Positions 1 through 6,567 of a DNA stretch of 12,789 bases are shown here, in pieces. Below the pieces are notes generated by a model. The model saw only the letters and a list, made by a program, of their open reading frames with translations, was not told where the DNA came from and ran no database searches. The stretch is from an uncultured Propionibacteriaceae bacterium (lineage in GTDB: Bacteria; Actinomycetota; Actinomycetes; Propionibacteriales; Propionibacteriaceae). Made by a program: the position numbers and the translations under genes. The DNA lies in contig CAMCJC010000036.1 in the NCBI GenBank assembly GCA_945875065.1, positions 1-12,789 of the forward strand, given 5' to 3'. The first letter of the stretch is position 1. Each line of letters starts with the position of its first letter.

Positions 1-1
1 A

Positions 2-892
2 TCAGTGCTTCTTCCCGTGCGTGAACGGGTGTAGCACGGCGACGATAACCGTCCCGATGCCAAGACCGAGGATCGCCGAGCAGACGGTCTCGGTCAGCCA
101 TTGGAGGGCGCCACCGGCACCGGGGATGCCGGCCATCGGGTGCGCGAGGGTGTGCGCGAGATCAAGAGGGGCGTGCCAGCCGAGTTTGGCGGCGCCGTCG
201 AGCAGAATGTGGCCGCCGACCCACAGCATCGCCGCGATGCCGACCACGGACAGGACGCTAAGCAGCTTCGGCATCGCCGCGACGAGGAAGCGGCCCATGC
301 TCTGCGCCGACTTCTCGTCGCGCTCCGTCATCTTCATGCCGACGTCGTCGATCTTTACGATGATCCCGACGACGCCGTAGACCAGGACTGTGATCAAAAT
401 GCCGACGAGCGCGAGTGCCGCCGCCCGGAACCAGATGCCCTGCGAGGCCAGCTCGTTCAACGAGATGACCATAATCTCGGCGCTCAGGATGAAGTCGGTG
501 GTGACAGCACCGGCGACGAGGGAGTCCTCGTCCTTCGGCTCGGCGTCGACGACGGGAGTCTCGACGTGCTTGCCGGAGAGCGCCTCCCACACCTTCTCGG
601 CACCCTCGAAGCAGAGGTAGGTGCCGCCGAGCATCAGTATCGGTGTGAGCAGCCACGGCGCGAACTGGCTCAGGAGCAGAGCGGCGACGAGGATGATCGC
701 CTTGTTCCGCAGCGATCCCTTCGCGATGCGCCAGATAATCGGCAATTCGCGTGCCGGCTGCAGGCCGGTCACGTAGCGGGGCGTCACAGCGGCGTCGTCA
801 ATCACGACCCCCATCGCCTTCGTGCTGGCCGCGCTGGCCAGCTTGGCGATCATCGCGACATCGTCGAGCAGGGCGGCAAGGCCACCAGCCAT
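2..892 (-). CDS. DUF808 (YedI-type) inner-membrane protein
   Basis: A 296-residue integral membrane protein of the DUF808 family (E. coli YedI). The molecular function of the family is not established. The N-terminal block is diagnostic: LLDDVAMIAKLASAASTKA (about residues 8-26), then VVIDDAAVTPRYVTG (29-43) and PARELPIIWRIAKGSLRNKA (46-65). Hydrophobic segments follow at about 65-93, 153-180, 202-231 and 264-288, with a charged loop at about 108-125 and a charged MKMTERDEKS loop at 186-195. The tail ends in HGKKH. I chose the ATG at 892 over the upstream ATG at 994 because a GGAGG sits five bases before it (898-902 on the complement) and because the family similarity begins exactly there; the longer version would also overlap the start of xthA. 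The stop codon is at 2-4, so the gene is complete. It is divergent from xthA, with a 75-bp shared promoter region, and nothing links the two functionally. Confidence 0.9.
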   Translation of the reverse strand: MAGGLAALLDDVAMIAKLASAASTKAMGVVIDDAAVTPRYVTGLQPARELPIIWRIAKGSLRNKAIILVAALLLSQFAPWLLTPILMLGGTYLCFEGAEKVWEALSGKHVETPVVDAEPKDEDSLVAGAVTTDFILSAEIMVISLNELASQGIWFRAAALALVGILITVLVYGVVGIIVKIDDVGMKMTERDEKSAQSMGRFLVAAMPKLLSVLSVVGIAAMLWVGGHILLDGAAKLGWHAPLDLAHTLAHPMAGIPGAGGALQWLTETVCSAILGLGIGTVIVAVLHPFTHGKKH

Positions 893-967
893 CAAGTCCT
901 CCAATTTTCGGGTACGCCCGAAGGTAGCACCCTGATAAGGCAAAGCCTGCCCGTACCATGGCGATCC
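893..967. promoter_or_regulatory. Divergent promoter region, DUF808 gene / xthA
   Basis: A 75-bp gap between two divergent genes. On the plus strand, TACCAT at 954-959 fits the actinobacterial TANNNT -10 box and lies eight bases before the xthA ATG, with no Shine-Dalgarno sequence between, which suggests a leaderless or nearly leaderless xthA transcript. On the minus strand, TACCTT (complement of 921-926) is a possible -10 box for the DUF808 gene. It would give a transcript starting near 913 that carries the GGAGG at 898-902. I saw no convincing -35 box for either. Assignments are by eye only. Confidence 0.4.
907..922. repeat. Perfect inverted repeat, candidate operator
   Basis: TTCGGG at 907-912 and CCCGAA at 917-922 form a perfect 6-bp inverted repeat with a 4-base spacer (TACG). 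It overlaps the proposed minus-strand -10 box of the DUF808 gene (921-926) and its presumed transcription start. It could be a repressor site or a short hairpin at the 5' end of the DUF808 mRNA. It is too short and lacks a T run, so it is not a terminator. Confidence 0.35.
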
Positions 968-1885
968 ATGAGCAACCTTCGCCTGATCTCCCACAATGTC
1001 AACGGCATTCGCGCAGCGCTGCGCCGCGGCCTGACCGGCCTTTGGGACCGCGAACAGGCCGACGTCGTGTGCCTCCAGGAAGTGCGCTGCCAGGTCAAGG
1101 ATCTACCCGAAGGAGCATTCGGCGGGTACCACGCGTCTTGGGCACCGGGGCAGAAGGCCGGGCGGAACGGTGTCGCGGTACTGACACGGCAGGCACCCGA
1201 GCGGGTCGCGACCTTCAACGGGCTCGCTCACACCGTAGCCACCGGCGGCGACATCGAGGAGATCGAGGCGGAGCACATTACCAACCGGGACCTAGCCGAG
1301 TTCGCCGATGAGGGCCGTTACATCGAGGTGGATTTGGCCGACGCGCCGATCCGAGTCGCCTCCCTTTACCTACCGAAGGGTGCGGTCCCCGAGCACCACG
1401 CCCGCAAGGCCGAGGATGCGGACACGCCGAAGTACGAACGGAAGATGAAGTTCATGGCCGGCTTCTCTCGTTACCTCAAGGATGCGCGAAAACAGGCCTC
1501 AGCGGCTGGGCGCGAGTTCGTCGTCGTCGGGGATTTCAACATCGCGAACACCGAAAAGGACCTCAAGAACTGGCGTGCCAACCAGCGCACCGACGGGTTC
1601 CTGCCCGAGGAACGCGACTGGTTCACGGCGCAGCTGGGGCCGCGGACGCTCGTCGACGTGGTGCGGTCGGTGTACCCGGACCAGGACGGGCCGTACTCGT
1701 GGTGGTCGTGGCGGGGTCAGGCGTTCGCGAACGACGCTGGCTGGCGCATCGACTACCACCTGGCAACACCGAAGCTGGCGGCCGCCGCGACCCGCGCGGA
1801 ATCGCTGCGCGAGGACAGTTACGACTCACGGGTCAGCGACCACTGTCCGGTGCTGGTCGACTACGACCTGACCAGACTCTCCTGA
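968..1885 (+). CDS. xthA: Exodeoxyribonuclease III (AP endonuclease)
   Basis: A 305-residue Mg-dependent DNA repair enzyme of the exonuclease/endonuclease/phosphatase fold. ExoIII cleaves 5' of abasic sites and removes 3'-blocking groups in base excision repair. All family motifs are present: SHNVNGIRAAL with N10 (equivalent to E. coli N7), CLQE with metal ligand E38, the SLYLPKG block, VVVGDFNIA with D189 and N191, YSWWSWRGQAF, WRIDYHL, and the catalytic SDHCPV with D291 and H292. The protein is about 37 residues longer than E. coli XthA, through insertions around the acidic DIEEIEAEHITNRD stretch. The ATG at 968 is chosen because the ExoIII homology begins at residue 4; the frame stays open much further upstream, but that part is antisense to the DUF808 gene. 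There is no Shine-Dalgarno sequence, so translation is probably leaderless. The 3' end overlaps the convergent mannosyltransferase gene by 25 bp. Confidence 0.95.
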   Translation: MSNLRLISHNVNGIRAALRRGLTGLWDREQADVVCLQEVRCQVKDLPEGAFGGYHASWAPGQKAGRNGVAVLTRQAPERVATFNGLAHTVATGGDIEEIEAEHITNRDLAEFADEGRYIEVDLADAPIRVASLYLPKGAVPEHHARKAEDADTPKYERKMKFMAGFSRYLKDARKQASAAGREFVVVGDFNIANTEKDLKNWRANQRTDGFLPEERDWFTAQLGPRTLVDVVRSVYPDQDGPYSWWSWRGQAFANDAGWRIDYHLATPKLAAAATRAESLREDSYDSRVSDHCPVLVDYDLTRLS

Positions 1886-3342
1886 TCGGATTCCTCCTCC
1901 CAGCGCTGCCTCAGTTCGTGAACGCGCACGGACTCCCAAACCACCCAGAACAGCACGGCGGCGACGATCCAGGCGCCGTTGCGCAGGGCGAAGTTCATGG
2001 CCGCGTAGCCGAGCAGGACGCCGGTGACGACGATCGCGATCCGCAGCCTCAGGGTGCGGGGGCGAGTGACGGGAAATAGCACGCCTCCCCACAGGACGTA
2101 CCACGAATGGATGGCGGGGGCGCAGAACGCGAAGATCAGGAAGGACCAGGACACAAAATGAAGGGGTCGCTTGCCTAGGTGCCTAACCGCGACGATGGTC
2201 ATGCCGATCGCTGCGACGACCAATCCGACGGTGCGCAGGGTGCGGACGACGGCGCGGCCGGTGGGATCGAGGCCGAGCATGTTCACGGGCAGCTGGATGG
2301 CGTAGCCGATGACGGTAAACGGGGAGACGGTATCGACCATGCCGGGCACGTTGACGGCGTTCACCCACCCGAAGCCGAGCCCGGTGGCGACGCTGAGCAG
2401 CGCGAACACCGCGACCGAGACCGCGAGGCTTCCCAATGCCCGGGCCAGGGCCACCAGCAGCGGCTTGAGGCGCCACGACCCCCACTCCTTGGTGATGAAC
2501 GGCAGTGCGACCGCAACGAGGAACGCTGGCTGTTTGATCGCGGCGGCGACCCCGACTACGACGGCACCCCACCACCAGGCGTTGTAGCGGATAGTCAGCC
2601 AGATGCCGAACAGCATCAGCCCGACCATGAGGGAGTCGTTGTGCGCGCCGCCGATGAAGTCGAGGATCGTGATGGGGTTGGCAAGGGCAAACCAGCTGGC
2701 CGCGGCCGGGTTGATGCGGAAGCGGCGGGCGATCCGGGGGGTGCACCAGCCGATGAGGGCAACGCCGATGATCGCCGGCAACCGCATGATCACCGCCGAC
2801 CAGTACGGGTGCAGTCCGACGGCGAGGATGAGCCAGTGGCTGAGGCGCAGAGCCAGCGGCCCGTAAGGGGCAGGGGTTTCGCGCCACACCCACGCGACCT
2901 GGTCCGCGAACTGCCCGGGCAGCGTGCCGGGACCGACGAAGTACGGGTTGAGGTTGTTCTGCAGCAGCCATCCCTGGGCCGCGTAGGAATAAGCGTCGTG
3001 GCTGAAGATCGGCGGCGCCAGCAGCATGGGGGCGGCGATGATCGCCAGCACCGCCCAGTGCCGCAGCTGTGGGAGTCCGCGGGCGTCGCGCCGGGCGGGT
3101 CGCACGCGCAGCCAGAACTCCAGCAGCGTGGCGAGCCCGAGGGCCGTCAGGACCGTGCCGGTCCACTTGGAGATCTCGCCGTCGAACCCCAGCGACGCTA
3201 GATACCTGGCCAGCGGCGACTTCTGCGGCAGATATGCCGGCGACAGTGACCCGAGCACCACCAGCGTGGAGCCGAGGAGCCCAAACTTGACGACGCGCTG
3301 AGCGAATGCCTCCCGCAGCGACGACAGCGCGGATTTAACCAT
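1861..3342 (-). CDS. GT-C alpha-mannosyltransferase, MptA/MptB-like
   Basis: A 493-residue polytopic membrane protein with about a dozen hydrophobic segments, resembling the polyprenol-phosphomannose-dependent alpha-1,6-mannosyltransferases MptA/MptB that elongate the lipomannan/lipoarabinomannan backbone in Corynebacteriales. The first long extracytoplasmic loop contains the GT-C-type acidic motif in PPIFSHDAYSYAAQGWLL (H115, D116), followed by NPYFVGPG and TPAPYGPLALRLSHW (156-170). GGAHNDSLMVGLMLFGIWL and IKQPAFLVAVALP also fit this group. A related branch, the carotenoid-cluster-associated membrane proteins, shares these motifs, so the exact acceptor is uncertain. The ATG at 3342 has GAGG five bases upstream and overlaps the end of the nuoI-like gene by 8 bp, so it is probably translationally coupled and co-transcribed with the nuo-like genes. 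Its 3' end overlaps xthA by 25 bp, leaving no room for a dedicated terminator. Confidence 0.8.
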   Translation of the reverse strand: MVKSALSSLREAFAQRVVKFGLLGSTLVVLGSLSPAYLPQKSPLARYLASLGFDGEISKWTGTVLTALGLATLLEFWLRVRPARRDARGLPQLRHWAVLAIIAAPMLLAPPIFSHDAYSYAAQGWLLQNNLNPYFVGPGTLPGQFADQVAWVWRETPAPYGPLALRLSHWLILAVGLHPYWSAVIMRLPAIIGVALIGWCTPRIARRFRINPAAASWFALANPITILDFIGGAHNDSLMVGLMLFGIWLTIRYNAWWWGAVVVGVAAAIKQPAFLVAVALPFITKEWGSWRLKPLLVALARALGSLAVSVAVFALLSVATGLGFGWVNAVNVPGMVDTVSPFTVIGYAIQLPVNMLGLDPTGRAVVRTLRTVGLVVAAIGMTIVAVRHLGKRPLHFVSWSFLIFAFCAPAIHSWYVLWGGVLFPVTRPRTLRLRIAIVVTGVLLGYAAMNFALRNGAWIVAAVLFWVVWESVRVHELRQRWEEESDQESLVRS

Positions 3343-3649
3343 CTTCGCCTCGCAGTTCGGCTCGGCCGTGAACCAGGCCGGCTAGGCTCTCCGCGACCGG
3401 TACGTGTTCGCCGCCCCATTCGAGGGCCCCGGTCGGGCACTGCTCGATGCAGACCCCGCAGTACATGCAGGCGCCCCAGTCGATCTCGAACTCATCAAGG
3501 ACGTTGCGGGTGCGCTCGCGGGCCCCGGGCGACGGCGCGGATCGTTCTTGATGCGAGGTGAGGCGGATGCACCAGGTGGGGCATTCGCGGGCGCAGATCA
3601 TGCACGAGGTGCACAAGTCCTCGATGAGACGGATGCGGCCATGGATCAT
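3335..3649 (-). CDS. NuoI-like 2x[4Fe-4S] ferredoxin-type subunit
   Basis: A 104-residue soluble iron-sulfur protein of the NuoI (complex I 23-kDa / group 4 hydrogenase) type. It has two complete 4Fe-4S motifs: C13-x2-C16-x2-C19-x3-C23-P and C61-x2-C64-x2-C67-x3-C71-P. The spacing between them (a 37-residue linker containing LTSHQERSAPSPGARERTRN) and the phrases CTSCMICARECPTWCI and DWGACMYCGVCIEQCPTGAL are typical of NuoI rather than a free bacterial ferredoxin. It is shorter than standard NuoI, lacking most of the N-terminal membrane-associating helix region. The ATG at 3649 is chosen because GGGGAGG lies just upstream and it forms an ATGA overlap with the nuoC-like stop; the open frame further upstream is antisense-composition shadow inside nuoC. 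It would carry electrons through its two clusters to the NuoB-like partner, or accept them from reduced ferredoxin or KorAB (inferred). It overlaps the mannosyltransferase gene by 8 bp. Confidence 0.88.
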   Translation of the reverse strand: MIHGRIRLIEDLCTSCMICARECPTWCIRLTSHQERSAPSPGARERTRNVLDEFEIDWGACMYCGVCIEQCPTGALEWGGEHVPVAESLAGLVHGRAELRGEDG

Positions 3650-4170
3650 CGCGACCTCCCCATCCTGGTGCCCGCGGCGGAGGTCGCGATCTCGGCGGGC
3701 GTCGCATCGGGGTTGGCGAGGACGTCGGGGGCGGGCACGCCAGGGGGAACTAGGCGGCGCCGACCCGGACTCGCCTGGTTCTGCCCGGGCTCGATTCCAC
3801 CGGGCCAGCGGGTCTCTAGGCGGGCCGGGAGCAGGACGTCCTTGCGCAGCGGCGCTCCCCCGGCGTGGTTGAGGAGAGGGCGGTTGTCGTCGCCGTCGAA
3901 GACGACGCCGAAGAAGTCGTGGACCTGCCGCTGCAGCCACGAGGCACCGGCGAACAGGTCGGTGATGCCCGCCAGGTGGGGGTCATCGCGGTCGCACAAT
4001 GCGTCCAGGCGGAGTTCTTCGTCGCCGCGGCGCAGCCACAGCACAACGCGGATGTGGTCACTGCGGCCGATCTCGTCGACGGCGGTCAGGTTCCACAGAT
4101 AGTCGAAGCCTTCGGCGCGGGCGGCGGCGACACGATCGTGCCACGCCTCGACGGGCACGAGCTCAGCCAC
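3646..4170 (-). CDS. NuoC-like (complex I 30-kDa type) subunit
   Basis: A 174-residue homologue of the NADH:quinone oxidoreductase 30-kDa subunit. Characteristic are FDYLWNLTAVDEIGRSDHIR near the N-terminus, then RQVHDFFGVVFDGDDNRPLL and GAPLRKDVLLPARLETRWPGG, corresponding to the family's YDLFG...F...HPLRKDYP region. In complex I this subunit braces NuoB, NuoD and NuoI and binds no cofactor itself. The C-terminus is a proline-rich, probably disordered tail (PPGVPAPDVLANPDATPAE). The start is the GTG at 4170, immediately preceded by a strong GGAGGAGGT (complement of 4176-4184); the ATG at 4191 would lie upstream of that Shine-Dalgarno sequence and add seven residues unrelated to the family. 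It overlaps the nuoB-like stop by 8 bp and the nuoI-like start by 4 bp, which implies tight co-expression. I found no fused or separate NuoD. Confidence 0.88.
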   Translation of the reverse strand: MAELVPVEAWHDRVAAARAEGFDYLWNLTAVDEIGRSDHIRVVLWLRRGDEELRLDALCDRDDPHLAGITDLFAGASWLQRQVHDFFGVVFDGDDNRPLLNHAGGAPLRKDVLLPARLETRWPGGIEPGQNQASPGRRRLVPPGVPAPDVLANPDATPAEIATSAAGTRMGRSR

Positions 4171-4615
4171 GGCGCACCTCCTCCAGCGCACGGGTCAGCG
4201 CGCCGGGCGGGGGCGGGCAGCCGGCGATGTAATGGTCGACGGCGACGCCGAGTTCCGCGGCCCCATGGACTGCGGCGTAGGAGTCCCAGTACGGCCCGCC
4301 GGTGGCCGTGCAGGCTCCGAAAGCGAGGACGACCGGCCGGGTGGGCAGGCCGTGGAGCAGCTCCTTGACGGCGGGCGCGACGGCGCGGGTCAGGGTGCCG
4401 GATAACACGACGGCGAGCTTCTCGTCGGCAGGCGGCTGGGCTACGGGGCGCCCCTCGGCCGCCGTCTGCGACTCGAGGGCGCAGCACGCGAGCGGCACGT
4501 CTAGGACGTACAGCGAGGCGTCGCCGAACCAGTCGCGGAAGCAAAGCATATGCGGCATCCTACGGCCGATCGTGGCCGCCAGCGGCCCATCGGGGCTAGC
4601 ACCAGGGAAGTCCAT
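4163..4615 (-). CDS. NuoB-like (complex I 20-kDa type) subunit
   Basis: A protein of up to 150 residues of the NuoB/PSST family (also the small subunit of group 4 NiFe hydrogenases). In complex I this subunit holds the N2 [4Fe-4S] cluster next to quinone. All four ligand positions are present: the tandem pair C44-C45 in LACCALES, C102 in FGACTATGG and C133 in YIAGCPPPP. The GTLTRAVAPAVKELL segment matches the usual GT.T.KMAP stretch and DSYAAVHGAAELGVAVDHYI the usual region before the last cysteine. The start is uncertain: the ATG at 4615 has no good Shine-Dalgarno sequence, and an ATG at 4558 (MPHMLCFRDW) would still include every conserved residue. It is the first gene of the nuoB-nuoC-nuoI-mannosyltransferase operon and overlaps nuoC by 8 bp. 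The catalytic partner NuoD/HycE is absent from this window, so function alone is unclear. Confidence 0.85.
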   Translation of the reverse strand: MDFPGASPDGPLAATIGRRMPHMLCFRDWFGDASLYVLDVPLACCALESQTAAEGRPVAQPPADEKLAVVLSGTLTRAVAPAVKELLHGLPTRPVVLAFGACTATGGPYWDSYAAVHGAAELGVAVDHYIAGCPPPPGALTRALEEVRRG

Positions 4616-4701
4616 AACATGAGCTACGGTTTTCCATAACGGAACCTAAGGCTCTAGACTGGCCTAGTTTGCTGGAGTACCAACGATAAAGGAGAGTGCA
4701 G
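4616..4701. promoter_or_regulatory. Divergent promoter region, nuo-like operon / korAB
   Basis: An 86-bp gap between the nuoB-like gene and korA. Possible -10 boxes of the TANNNT type are TAGTTT at 4665-4670 and TAGACT at 4655-4660 on the plus strand (for korA) and TAGGTT on the minus strand (complement of 4643-4648, for the nuo-like operon). The opposed boxes lie within about 25 bp, so the two operons could share a regulator. The korA Shine-Dalgarno sequence AAAGGAG at 4688-4694 is clear and selects the GTG at 4702. I found no strong inverted repeat here, only AGGC/GCCT flanking TCTAGACTG at 4649-4665. Confidence 0.35.
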
Positions 4702-6567
4702 GTGGCCGAAACGCGCTCGCTTGACCGCGTCGTGATCCGCTTCGCCGGAGACTCCGGCGACGGCATGCAACTCACCGGTGACCGCTTCACCGCCGAGTCC
4801 GCGTCGCTAGGCAACGACATCGCGACCCTGCCGAACTTCCCCGCCGAGATTCGCGCCCCGCAGGGGACGCTACCCGGCGTCTCGAGCTTCCAGGTGCACT
4901 TCGCCGAGTACGACATCGTCACGCCCGGCGACCGCCCCGACGTGCTGATCGCGATGAACCCGGCGGCGCTGAAGGCGAACCTCAAAGACCTGCCCGAGGG
5001 CGGCGTCATCATCGTCGACCAGGGCGACTTCACCAAGCGAAACCTGGCGAAGGTGGGCTGGAACTCCGATCCGTTGACCGATGGCACCCTAGACAAGTGG
5101 AAGGTTCATGCCCTTGATCTCAGCGGGCTGGCGGTCGCGGCGGCCAAGCCGTTCGGGCTGGGCCGCAAGGACGCGAGCCGCACGAAGAACATGTTCGCCC
5201 TCGGCCTGCTGTGTTGGCTGTACTCGCGGGAGCGCAAGGGCACGATCGATTTCCTCAAGACCAAGTTCGCGAACAAGCCGGAGATCCGCGACGCCAACAT
5301 TGCGGCCTTCAACGCCGGCCACGCCTACGGCGAGACCGCCGAGATCTTCGAGCACCGCTACACCATCTCGCCGGCCCCGATGCCCGCGGGCCGATACCGG
5401 CAGGTGACCGGCAACCTCGCAACCGCGTACGGGCTGATGGCCGGCGCCGACCTGGCCGGTCTGCAGCTGTTCCTCGGGTCGTATCCAATCACCCCCGCCT
5501 CCGACATCCTCCACGAACTGAGCCGCCGCAAGGACGTCGGCGTCGTCACGTTCCAGGCCGAGGACGAGATCGCCGGCATCAGCGCCGCGATCGGGGCGTC
5601 GTGGGCCGGAAACCTCGGCGTCACCACGACTTCCGGACCCGGCATGGCGCTGAAAATGGAGGCCCTCGGCCTCGCTTTGATGACGGAGCTGCCGCTGGTC
5701 GTCGTCAACGTGCAGCGCGCCGGGCCTTCAACGGGCATGCCCACGAAGACCGAGCAGGCCGACCTGCTGCAGGCCCTGATGGGCCGCCACGGCGAGGCGC
5801 CAGTGCCGGTACTGGCCGCGCAGTCACCCGCCGACTGCTTCGACACGGCGGTCGAGGCGTGCCGGATCGCACTGAAGTACCGCACCCCCGTCATCGTGCT
5901 CACCGACGGCTATCTGGCCAACGGCGCCGAGCCGTGGCGGATCCCGGACCTTGATGCCATGGAGCCGATCGACCCGGGATTCGCGACCGAACCGAACGCC
6001 GCCAAGCCCGACGGCTCCCCGGCGTTCCACCCGTACGTCCGCGACGAGAACCTCGCCCGGGCGTTCGCGATCCCCGGCACCCCGGGGCTCGAACACCGCA
6101 TCGGCGGCCTGGAGAAGAACGCGACCACCGGTGCGATCTCCTACGACCCGGCCAACCACGAGGCCATGATCCGCACGCGGGCCGAGAAGGTCGCAGGGAT
6201 CGTGCGCGACGTCCCCGACCTGGAGGTCCACGATCCGTCCGGCAAGGCCCGGGTGCTGGTGCTCGGCTGGGGCTCGACATACGGGCCGATCACGGCGGCG
6301 GCGCGACGCGTCCGCCTGGCCGGACGCGAGGTCGCGACGGTGCACCTGCGGCACCTGAACCCGATGCCCGCCAACCTCGGCGACATCCTGCGCGGCTACG
6401 AGAGGATCATCGTCCCCGAGATGAACCTAGGACAGCTGGCGTTCGTGCTGCGCGCACAGTACCTCGTCGATGTCCAAAGCTATTCGCGGGTGCGCGGCCT
6501 GCCGATCTCCATCGCGGAGCTCGAAGAACACCTGACCGCCGAGATCGACGCCCTGGAGGACAAGTGA
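4702..6567 (+). CDS. korA: 2-oxoglutarate:ferredoxin oxidoreductase alpha subunit
   Basis: A 621-residue fused gamma-alpha subunit of a 2-oxoacid:ferredoxin oxidoreductase. Together with KorB it oxidatively decarboxylates 2-oxoglutarate with CoA to succinyl-CoA, reducing ferredoxin, in the oxygen-tolerant actinobacterial type of TCA cycle step. The N-terminal gamma domain (about 1-200) begins with FAGDSGDGMQLTGDRF (14-29) and contains FPAEIRAPQGTLPGVSSFQ. The alpha domain carries YPITPASDIL at 261-270, QAEDEIAGISAAIGASWAG, the TSGPGMALKMEALGLA block and VQRAGPSTGMPTKTEQADLL from about 337. A C-terminal transketolase-like domain (from about 510, VLVLGWGSTYGPI) ends with EMNLGQLAFVLR. The start is the GTG at 4702, seven bases after GGAG; the GTG two codons earlier (4696) is too close to it. 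The stop overlaps korB by 4 bp (GTGA). Substrate specificity for 2-oxoglutarate is inferred from family resemblance. Confidence 0.93.
   Translation: MAETRSLDRVVIRFAGDSGDGMQLTGDRFTAESASLGNDIATLPNFPAEIRAPQGTLPGVSSFQVHFAEYDIVTPGDRPDVLIAMNPAALKANLKDLPEGGVIIVDQGDFTKRNLAKVGWNSDPLTDGTLDKWKVHALDLSGLAVAAAKPFGLGRKDASRTKNMFALGLLCWLYSRERKGTIDFLKTKFANKPEIRDANIAAFNAGHAYGETAEIFEHRYTISPAPMPAGRYRQVTGNLATAYGLMAGADLAGLQLFLGSYPITPASDILHELSRRKDVGVVTFQAEDEIAGISAAIGASWAGNLGVTTTSGPGMALKMEALGLALMTELPLVVVNVQRAGPSTGMPTKTEQADLLQALMGRHGEAPVPVLAAQSPADCFDTAVEACRIALKYRTPVIVLTDGYLANGAEPWRIPDLDAMEPIDPGFATEPNAAKPDGSPAFHPYVRDENLARAFAIPGTPGLEHRIGGLEKNATTGAISYDPANHEAMIRTRAEKVAGIVRDVPDLEVHDPSGKARVLVLGWGSTYGPITAAARRVRLAGREVATVHLRHLNPMPANLGDILRGYERIIVPEMNLGQLAFVLRAQYLVDVQSYSRVRGLPISIAELEEHLTAEIDALEDK

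Noticed and set aside
101..967. Upstream extension of the xthA frame, giving a 594-residue protein
   Set aside because: The extension is antisense to the well-supported DUF808 gene, has no recognisable protein family, and ExoIII homology begins just after the ATG at 968.
2183..3166. Minus-strand 327-codon frame in another phase within the mannosyltransferase gene
   Set aside because: It is Arg/His/Pro-rich out-of-frame sequence, while the +0 frame has clear GT-C motifs.
2179..3201. Long plus-strand reading frame (340 codons) opposite the mannosyltransferase gene
   Set aside because: It is rich in Asp, Gly, Arg and Gln with low-complexity composition, which is the usual antisense shadow of a high-GC membrane protein gene.
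3650..3940. N-terminal extension of the nuoI-like protein to about 201 residues
   Set aside because: The added 97 residues are Arg/Pro-rich shadow of the nuoC-like gene, and the ATG at 3649 has a good Shine-Dalgarno sequence and the ATGA coupling.
3404..4102. Plus-strand 232-codon frame opposite the nuoC- and nuoI-like genes
   Set aside because: The opposite strand holds two proteins with intact conserved motifs and good ribosome-binding sites; this frame has neither.
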